A stretch of 64,000 nt of DNA from Plazaster borealis. Its lineage: Eukaryota; Echinodermata; Asteroidea; Forcipulatida; Labidiasteridae. A program made the position numbers and the translations under genes. Shown one piece after another: positions 57,468 to 64,000 of this stretch (positions are counted from its first letter, which is position 1; the number at the start of each line of letters is the position of its first letter). The notes below the pieces were generated by a model. That model did no database searches. It was not told the DNA's origin and saw nothing but the letters and a program-made list of their open reading frames with translations. The DNA is taken from the NCBI GenBank assembly GCA_021014325.1, contig CM037473.1, positions 7,643,501 through 7,707,500 on the forward strand, read 5' to 3'.

Positions 57468-57876
57468 ATTATTATTACACCGGTTCTCCGTTCTCTACAC
57501 TGGCTTCCTATTCACAAGCGGATTCAGTTCAAAATCCTTCTCCTTGTATACAAGGCAATACATGGTCTCGCTCCAACATACATCAGAAGTCTCATCTCAC
57601 AAAAGTTGCCTACTTCATCCATGAGCCTTTGATCAACATCCAATATTCATCTTCAACTTTCCAATGGCCCACGCACGAACACCCGCTATGGTGAAAGAGC
57701 ATTCTCAGTAGCTGCACCAACTTGCTGGACCAAGCTCCCTCTACACATCCGTGACTCATCTTCGATCAGCTCATTCAAGTCACAGTTAAAAACACATCTT
57801 TTCAGACAATGTTAAAGTGCTTTGTAACGCCTGTGGAAAGCGCTATACAAATGTTCTTATTATTATTATTATTATT
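57417..57876 (+). mobile_element. 3' end of a dead L2/CR1-type LINE
   Basis: VQNTAARMVMRV, HIIITPVLRSLHWLPI and FKILLLVYKAIHGLAP are the usual reverse-transcriptase C-terminus. A TGA breaks it at about 57630, and TRYGERAFSVAAP plus SFKSQLKTHLF continue in another frame. It ends with GCGCTATACAAATGTTCTTA and an ATT microsatellite, typical of L2-like tails. Confidence 0.8.
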
Positions 57877-58706
57877 TCCGAAAATAAATCCAAGTTGTGC
57901 ACTGGCGCTGTGACTCCGCCGTGTTGCCGCCCGGAAGAAAAAGCATTCAGTGTTACGGGTTAGACAGCGCCCTCTTTTGTGGACTTGGTTCCATGTCAGT
58001 TGAGGTTGTCGCAACGAATGCGTCAATTTCCATTTTATTTTCACAATAATGTCATCCAAGGATAAAATTGGCAATTCTGAATAGAGCAGGCGTAACCGTA
58101 AGGTTCAGGACACAAGGAACATGTGAGTCACGTTTCAGCTTCCTCAAAAAGGTAAAAATATGATAAAAAATGGTTATAAATTTTGTCGCAATGCCTGAGG
58201 ACCTTTATACCCTGGACTCCGTCGCGTTGTATGCAACGGAGGAGTCCAACCTGGGCTAGTCCTTACAGTTCAGGGGCCATTCGGAAAAACCAAGTGAAGT
58301 CCAATGTTTAGCCCTACTATACTATAGGAATATTTTGTCTTTGTTTGAAAAAGTTTGTTCTTCAAAATTATTTTGATTCACCCACCACCCGACCCACCCC
58401 ACCCACCCAAAATTTCGAATTAAACAACCCTACACTGATTTACAAAGTAATGCCTCAAATGACACAGATATTTAAGATTAATGTTCTCCCATCACAGGAG
58501 ATTTCAATTGCTTTTCCTGGCTTCAATAGAATAAATCAATAATGCAACTTTGTTTTACAAACAGAAGAGGCAATTTACACCAACTCCCCATCGATCGGGC
58601 AAGGAGGTCTCAAGTACATAGTAATATAACAAGGGTTGAGCGATAACGTTAACAATAATGGAACAGCAATGACAGGACACATATGACAGACGATCTAGAA
58701 GAGGTA
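57877..58706. other. No supported gene
   Basis: GCGCCCTCTTTTG at 57968 recalls the ends of the MITE at 48297. A hairpin GGACTCCGTCGC...GGAGTCC lies at 58215-58250. Confidence 0.35.
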
Positions 58707-59133
58707 GACCCAGTAACTGGGGGCGCTGTACTCCTTTTTTTGAAATTTTGACATTATCGGTCGTACTACTACTTAGCGCCCCAGATTGCGGTCGTATTTT
58801 CCCCGATGGATCTTCGCATCCAACTCTCGGTTGGAGCTTAGACGGGTGCTCTGCCTCAACCGTGAGCGTGACCACTACGAGGTTTGAGGTAGGGCACCCG
58901 TTGATTAGACGGGTGCCTTGCCTCATTCGTGATAACAAGGCGGATGAGGCGGGACACCTGTCCAATTTTAGATGGGTGTCCTGCCTCAATCGCCCTGTTA
59001 TCACGGTTGAGGCAAGGCACCCGTCTAAATTGAAGATCCCTCGGGGAAAATACGACCGTAATCTGGGGAGCTAGTACGACCAATGATGTCAAAACTTCGA
59101 AAAAAGGTGTACAGTGCCCAGTTACTGGGTCTA
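58707..59133. mobile_element. Inverted-repeat element with TA flanks
   Basis: TAGACCCAGTAACTGGGGGC and CCCAGTTACTGGGTCTA ends; inner CGGTCGTATTTTCCCCGA and TCGGGGAAAATACGACCG. The core alternates AGACGGGTGCCTTGCCTCA in both senses. Confidence 0.75.
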
Positions 59134-59134
59134 T

Positions 59135-60296
59135 GGAAGAGGCTGCTGTTTAAAAGAGACCCCCATTGTTTCCCCATTGTTTTAACTGAAAATTGAAAAC
59201 AAAAATAAATAAATCAATTAATTTATTAGTTATACACAAATTCGAATAACACAAGCAGACAAATTATATTTTGATTGATTGTCGCAGCCTCCGAAAACTG
59301 TTTTTATTGCCAAAACATAAATTGTGGAGGATGCCGAAAAACGTATGGATATCCATTCACAAACTTAAAAAAGAGCTAGGGATACACCTGACCGCAACCA
59401 TTGTTGGGCGTACAACACACCATAGAGAAAGGACAGAGACACCCAACAAATTTTGCAAACATGGCATCTTTTAACCGTACACATGTCACAACCACTAACG
59501 GGCACCACGTCCAAATTAATTATTTGGCAAACAAATGCCAAACCACAAATTGGCCAACATGGCATCTTTTAACCGTACACGTGACACAACCATTAATGGA
59601 CACACAAAATTATGTGCAGACCAGAAAAACAAAAATCACGACATCCTAACCCACGATCATAGTAGCGTCCCTAACAACGCAAGGATAGCATCCATTTGCG
59701 AAATGTTGTCACCCCACACACCCTATTGGCTAGCTGTATACCCAAACAACATCCTTTGCATAAAGAGGACTGTAAAACAAAGCAATGTAAACAATTTGCC
59801 CGCGAAAAAATAATTACCTAAGTTGCCAAACTTTAATGCAGGTACGCTACACACGGCATCCCACATGGTAAATACCCCTTAAGCTTGTACAATTTTTTCT
59901 GCACTGTGCAGCATATATAGCGTGCGGGTAGAAACACAAGTTCGCCCTGTGTATAAAAAGCATTTTATCATTAATAGTTAAAATGTGTTATTTCTTTTGA
60001 CCCACCCACCAACAATAATTTTTCTTATTCTTTAAATGTGTTTTTTTGAATCACCTCTTACATGTAGTTGACTTTTGGTTTTAGTCTTTTCTTTCCTTCG
60101 TCAAGATGATCAGTTTTTACCTTCGTCTGAAGTAGTCAACTGTTTCAGTATTTTATTTAATATTCAAACTTACTTTTCAAACATTTCAAATGCTGCAAAT
60201 ATCGGCATGTCCTTTTAGTTAACTTTTGCTCTTTTCCCTTTCTTGTCAAGATCGTTAGTTTCCTTCGTCTGAGTTAATCTATTGGTTTCGATCAAG
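59135..60296. other. STK36: STK36 upstream region
   Basis: A loosely duplicated stretch (TTCGTCAAGATGATCAGTTT at 60099 and TTGTCAAGATCGTTAGTTTC at 60243, each followed by CCTTCGTCTGA) directly precedes the start codon. No TATA box recognised. Confidence 0.4.
59460..59620. repeat. Short local duplication
   Basis: ACATGGCATCTTTTAACCGT at 59459 and 59561, each followed by ACACATGTCACAACC-like sequence. Region 59135-60290 otherwise shows no gene. Confidence 0.5.
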
Positions 60297-60380
60297 ATGG
60301 ATAACTACCATGTGCTGGAGTTGATTGGTGAAGGATCTTTCGGCAAAGTGTACAAAGGAAGGCGCAAATATTCTGGCAAG
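60297..60380 (+). CDS. STK36: STK36 coding exon 1
   Basis: [20 protein letters not shown] followed by GRRKYSGK; donor GGCAAG|GTGAGG, phase 0. Confidence 0.93.
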
Positions 60381-63300
60381 GTGAGGTACTTACATATATC
60401 TCTTAAAGACCCCTTGCACAACGTGGAACACACCTCTGAGCAATGGACATCTACCATTTCGGGAGTCAACTCCTTTGTGTACATTTTGACTCCCAAAATG
60501 GTGGACAGGATAGGCACGTGTAAGTGCGCTGCGCGTTGTGCAAGGGGTCAACAGACTCTTCCCAGTCTGACGTCACTATTTTATCGCTGGCAGTGCTTAA
60601 GTTCTTTACATGCGAGCGTCATAAACACATGTTACTCGAACTGCGCGAATATGTGCTACAAAATGCAACGCTGAATGGAACAGCATTACGCATCATACAT
60701 GTGCGTAGTATACCAGCATGGCAGACCTCCCACATACGAAAATGTGAGGTCATAGAGAACTGGAGAAGGGGCTATATTCATCTTTGTAGTAGGGTAACGA
60801 TCATGTCAACTATTTTTTACTATAAGAATAGTAAAAAATAGTTGACATGAAAAGACAGGCATAGATTGGTAGTCAGGGCTTGAATTTGGGGGAAAATTCC
60901 ACAAGACCACAGGGCTTTTGTCACAAAATGTTTACTGTCCACCAGAATTTCCCTTACAAGACCAGAATCAAAATACAAAAAAACCTTCCTGACACAGAAT
61001 GCATTGGTTAAACTGTTTTTATTAGCGCTATCAGACATGTTAGAGAAGATTGATTTCATTTGTCTTTAAGGGTTTCATTATGTCATTATCACACAAACAA
61101 TCAACATTTGAACGTATTATTGTGTGTTCAAGATGTTACACAGTGAGGTATTATTCTTTATTAATATTCAATTACAAAAAAAAACCAAGACCGCTGGACT
61201 TGTCCGGTGAAAAGTTTACTGGCCCGACACCAAAACTACTGGCCTCGTGCCTGTGGTCCATTGTAAAATTGGAGCCCTGGTAATCAGGCAAACAAATCAT
61301 TGACTTTTTAATCTAAAAGCCTTTGTCAAGCTACTAATAAAAGTACTAAAACCAACCGTAATGACAAATATTTTATTAATAAACTGCTCACATAAAGTTA
61401 GGAAACTTTTTTTTAATCATGTATATTTTTATCATTTATTACCCTCTTGTAATATGTTGCATATCAATAGAAAGCTGAAGTGTTCTTCTTTAAAATGATA
61501 CCAAATGTGCAATGATGACATGTTGCTGGACTTGGCCACATTAATGAGAATGAGACAAAGTCACAAATCAAATGTGCCAAAATTAGCAATTTTGTGTTAC
61601 TGTGTGAACAAACAAATTGACACTGTAATTCAAACAAGCGGTAATTTTGGCACATTTGATTTGTGACTTTGCCCCAATGTCATTCATGTAGCCAAATTCA
61701 GCAACATGTAATCATTGCAAATGTGGTATCATTTTAAAGAGGAACACTTCAGCTTTGCATTGATATACAACATATATGAAGAGAGTAATAAATAATAAAA
61801 ATATACTTGATTAAAAAAAGTTTCCTAACTTTTTGTGAGCAGTTTAGTTAAAGTTTTAAAGGCAAAGTAGCCTATACCTTTGGTTTTTGGAATCGTTCGA
61901 TTGTTTTAATCTTATATGAATGAAGAATCAGTAAAACTAATTCCAGAGAAAATTTCATTTCAAAAGGTGGTAGTGTTTTTGAGATAATGCTGAAAATCTG
62001 AAGCGGCTTTGTCCACGCAGGAAGAATACTCCGTAATTGGAATACACAATCTGAGAAACGTTTCATGCATAAAACGTTTCTCAGATTGAAACTGTTTTGG
62101 ATCCCTTTCTCTAAAACCACATTTCTTAGAAGGGAATTGTTTCTCAAAAATGATTCTTACCAAGTAAGTTTTTATGGTCATTAATTTTTGGAGTAATTAC
62201 CAAAGGTCAAGGTATACCCTCCCTTGAAGTAAACATGTTAAATTGTAAAATATTCAACTTATCAACATTTTCAATAACCTTATTAAAATTACATAGTTAG
62301 GGTTGTCAAGGTTTATTTCACTGCAAAAATTGTTAATGACCTTATGTTTTGACCCTAGCTGTGTCTTTCTTAAAGGCTAAAAAAAGGAATGAGAAAGGCT
62401 GAGCTGGGGTCAAACTGTGAGGCCATTGCAGTTTATTTTCATTCAAACCATAGGTCATTTTGGTTGGTAAGCATTTTGCAACAGCTAATTGATTTTTGGT
62501 TTATTTCACTCATACATGTATTATTATGTTTTTTGTCTATATGTCTAAAAAGGTGGTCGCACTTAAATTCATCCCAAAACTCGGGCGAAGCAAAAAGGAT
62601 CTTGAGAATTTGATGAAGGAGATTGAGATCATGAGAGGTCTTCACAATGAAAATATCATTGAGATGTTGGACAGCTTTGAAACGGAAAAAGAAGTAAGTG
62701 GTAAATATTGAACAATCATCACCATTCAGGGCTCGATTTTGGAGGGGAAATCCCACAAGACCGCTGAGCTTGTAGCCCAAAATATTTACTAGACCGGACA
62801 TTTTTTTACAAGACCATGCAGATTCAAAATGAGAAATGCTTTCATTTTGAACAAGCACTAAGACATGTAAGAGAAGATTTATCTCATTTGTCTTAATGGT
62901 ATCAAGTATACTTGATTACTCATTGAATTGAAAGGTAATTTATCAGACCCAAAGTCAACATTTGAACATAATTTGTTTGTGTTGAGATATTATACAGTGA
63001 GGTATTGTTATTCCATTGAAAAACATAAGACTGTCGGACTTGTCAGGTCATGAGTTTACTGGCCCGACACAAAAATCACTGGCCTGTGGCCTGTGGTCCA
63101 GTGTCAAATTCGAGCCCTGCCATTGATGAGTACTTTGTCCTGGGTCCAGAGCTGCTTTTTAGCAGAAAATAGTTGCTTAAAATTTTTTCTGCTGAGTAAG
63201 AACAAGCAGGAAACCAGTCACAAACTGTACATCTGACATGGTATTTTGGCTGGTAACCTTATTCTGGTAAGCACAATTGTTTTATATTTAGCTAATTGAT

Positions 63301-63847
63301 GTGCTTAAAAGCAGCTCTATAGAATAGGGCCCAGTTAGTCAGTGTGACATGTATAATTCCACCATACATGTAGGCTACGTCACAAAGTTTGTTTCAAACT
63401 AATATAGGAAATGCGTTGAGCAAGTTTTTTGTTTTAGGATTTACGCAATGTCTAGGCTTCCCTTTCACATTTTTTGAATATACTTGAGGTGATGCTAAGT
63501 TCATATATGTCCTTTGGTCATAAGAATCGATATTGATATTGACGTGCCTATAACTGTCTATTGTTACTTTAAACTTTAAAAAGATGACTGTCATTTGTAT
63601 GAAATTATCAAAATAAACATAACAAACTATATTGCCATAGTATGTGGGATTGTTTAGGAATAACTAAAAAGCATCCATTGTGATAATTTTAATGTTATTT
63701 TTCTTGGAAGTTTGACGAAACTGTTTCTTCCCCAATTTTAATGATATTAATGTTTTTGCTGTTTATTAGGTGGTTGCCGTCACTGATTACGCTGAAGGAG
63801 AACTTTTCCAGATTCTTGAAGATGACGGTAATCTACCAGAGTGCCAG
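60297..63847 (+). CDS. STK36: Serine/threonine kinase 36 (Fused), first three coding exons, runs off the right edge
   Basis: Exons 60297-60380, 62553-62693 and 63770-63847 (28, 47 and 26 codons, all phase 0) give the first 101 residues of the kinase domain. The glycine-rich loop GEGSFGKV (11-18), the ATP-anchoring Lys33 in VVALKF, the helix-C Glu in KEIEIMRGL and the hinge [16 protein letters not shown] are all present and are near-identical to Fused-family kinases. STK36 acts in hedgehog signalling upstream of GLI in flies and is needed for motile-cilium central-pair assembly in vertebrates. The start ATG sits in ATCAAGATGG; an in-frame TTG-led extension upstream is not needed. Intron 1 (2.2 kb) is full of MITE copies. 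The remaining kinase lobe and C-terminal region lie outside the window. Confidence 0.93.
60407..60790. mobile_element. MITE, CCCCTTGCACAACG family, in STK36 intron 1
   Basis: AAGACCCCTTGCACAACG and CGTTGTGCAAGGGGTC (60536-60552) bound a hairpin with TTTGACTCCCAAAATGGTGG. Begins 26 bp after exon 1. Confidence 0.6.
60803..60850. repeat. Perfect 21-bp-arm hairpin
   Basis: CATGTCAACTATTTTTTACT and its complement around TAAGAA. Confidence 0.8.
60876..61279 (+). repeat. R2 repeat in STK36 intron 1
   Basis: Nearly full-length: GGGCTTGAATTTGGGGG to GGTCCATTGTAAAATTGGAG. Confidence 0.75.
61380..61846. mobile_element. Palindromic MITE in STK36 intron 1
   Basis: ACTGCTCACATAAAGTTAGG and CCTAACTTTTTGTGAGCAGT ends; arms of about 200 bp meeting near 61600 with CAAATCAAATGTGCCAAAAT. 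Confidence 0.75.
61860..62225. mobile_element. R1b MITE in STK36 intron 1
   Basis: TTAA then AGGCAAAGTAGCCTATACC on the left; CCAAAGGTCAAGGTATACCC on the right; hairpin AATCTGAGAAACGTTTCATG in the middle. Confidence 0.65.
62553..62693 (+). CDS. STK36: STK36 coding exon 2
   Basis: Acceptor TCTAAAAAG|GT is poor (purines before AG) but the frame is exact: [18 protein letters not shown] to [11 protein letters not shown]. Donor AAAGAA|GTAAGT. Confidence 0.92.
62729..63120 (+). repeat. R2 repeat in STK36 intron 2
   Basis: GGGCTCGATTTTGGAGGG to GGTCCAGTGTCAAATTCGAG, same order as 60876-61279. Confidence 0.75.
63140..63332. mobile_element. R10 MITE in STK36 intron 2
   Basis: TGGGTCCAGAGCTGCTTTTTA to AAGCAGCTCTATAGAATAGG, with ACCAGTCACAAACTG inside. 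Confidence 0.6.
63770..63847 (+). CDS. STK36: STK36 coding exon 3
   Basis: Acceptor TTTATTAG|GT, donor TGCCAG|GTAAAC. Encodes [20 protein letters not shown] and NLPECQ, the hinge and start of the C-lobe. Confidence 0.93.
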
Positions 63848-64000
63848 GTAAACTCTTTGACAAATACTTCAAGTTTTCATTTTATTTTAAAAATGACAAT
63901 TTAATATTCCGGACTGATGTTAATGACAACGTGCTTATTTTATAAGCGTTTTGCAGACTGCAGAGCCACTGTAAAAAGTTTTTTTAATGAAATGAATATG

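Noticed and set aside
57438..57632. Host gene at the reverse-transcriptase-like frame
   Set aside because: HIIITPVLRSLHWLPI and the L2-type tail mark it as a dead LINE.

Overview
The window is AT-rich eukaryotic DNA with spliced genes far apart and most of the space filled by short mobile elements. A hedgehog/cilium kinase, a CST telomere-complex subunit, a secreted galactose-type C-type lectin and an IgGFc-binding-domain receptor, set among tRNA-derived SINEs and TTAA-flanked MITEs, point to a marine deuterostome. I infer an echinoderm, probably a sea star; the sequence does not prove the species.

Layout. (1) 1-6.9 kb: repeats, plus two possible exons of unrecognised genes (597-711 minus, 3660-3817 plus). 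(2) 6,997-17,588, plus strand: a five-exon gene read out here as a 558-residue type I membrane protein (signal peptide, IgGFc-binding-like ectodomain, Thr/Ser-rich stalk, one transmembrane helix, short tail). (3) 17.6-30.3 kb: no gene seen; MITEs, SINEs, R6 repeats, a perfect hairpin element and an interstitial telomere-type repeat. (4) 30,313-41,603, minus strand: all nine coding exons of STN1 (OBFC1), 374 residues, every junction in phase. Its introns hold minisatellites, MITEs and a Penelope-like remnant, and a decayed copy of its first coding exon lies at 41,271-41,384. (5) 41.9-45.5 kb: repeat blocks. (6) 45.5-56.3 kb: a tandem segmental duplication carrying two single-exon C-type lectin genes. 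The first (45,959-46,519) is broken; the second (50,024-50,587) is intact with a TATA box. The tail of the second unit is split by a 3.45-kb foldback-type element (52,480-55,929) with long inverted minisatellite arms and a CCCCGG target duplication. (7) 56.3-60.3 kb: a 292-bp tandem duplication, a dead LINE 3' end and a TA-flanked inverted-repeat element. (8) 60,297 to the right edge, plus strand: the first three coding exons of STK36 (Fused kinase).

The genes do not form one pathway: two look like innate-recognition genes (IgGFc-domain receptor, lectins), one is telomere maintenance and one is ciliary/hedgehog signalling. The strongest structural stories are the foldback element caught in a fresh gene duplicate, the dead and live lectin pair, and nested TTAA-targeting MITE families that record their own insertion events. 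All gene models come from manual reading of splice sites and frame, without transcript support.
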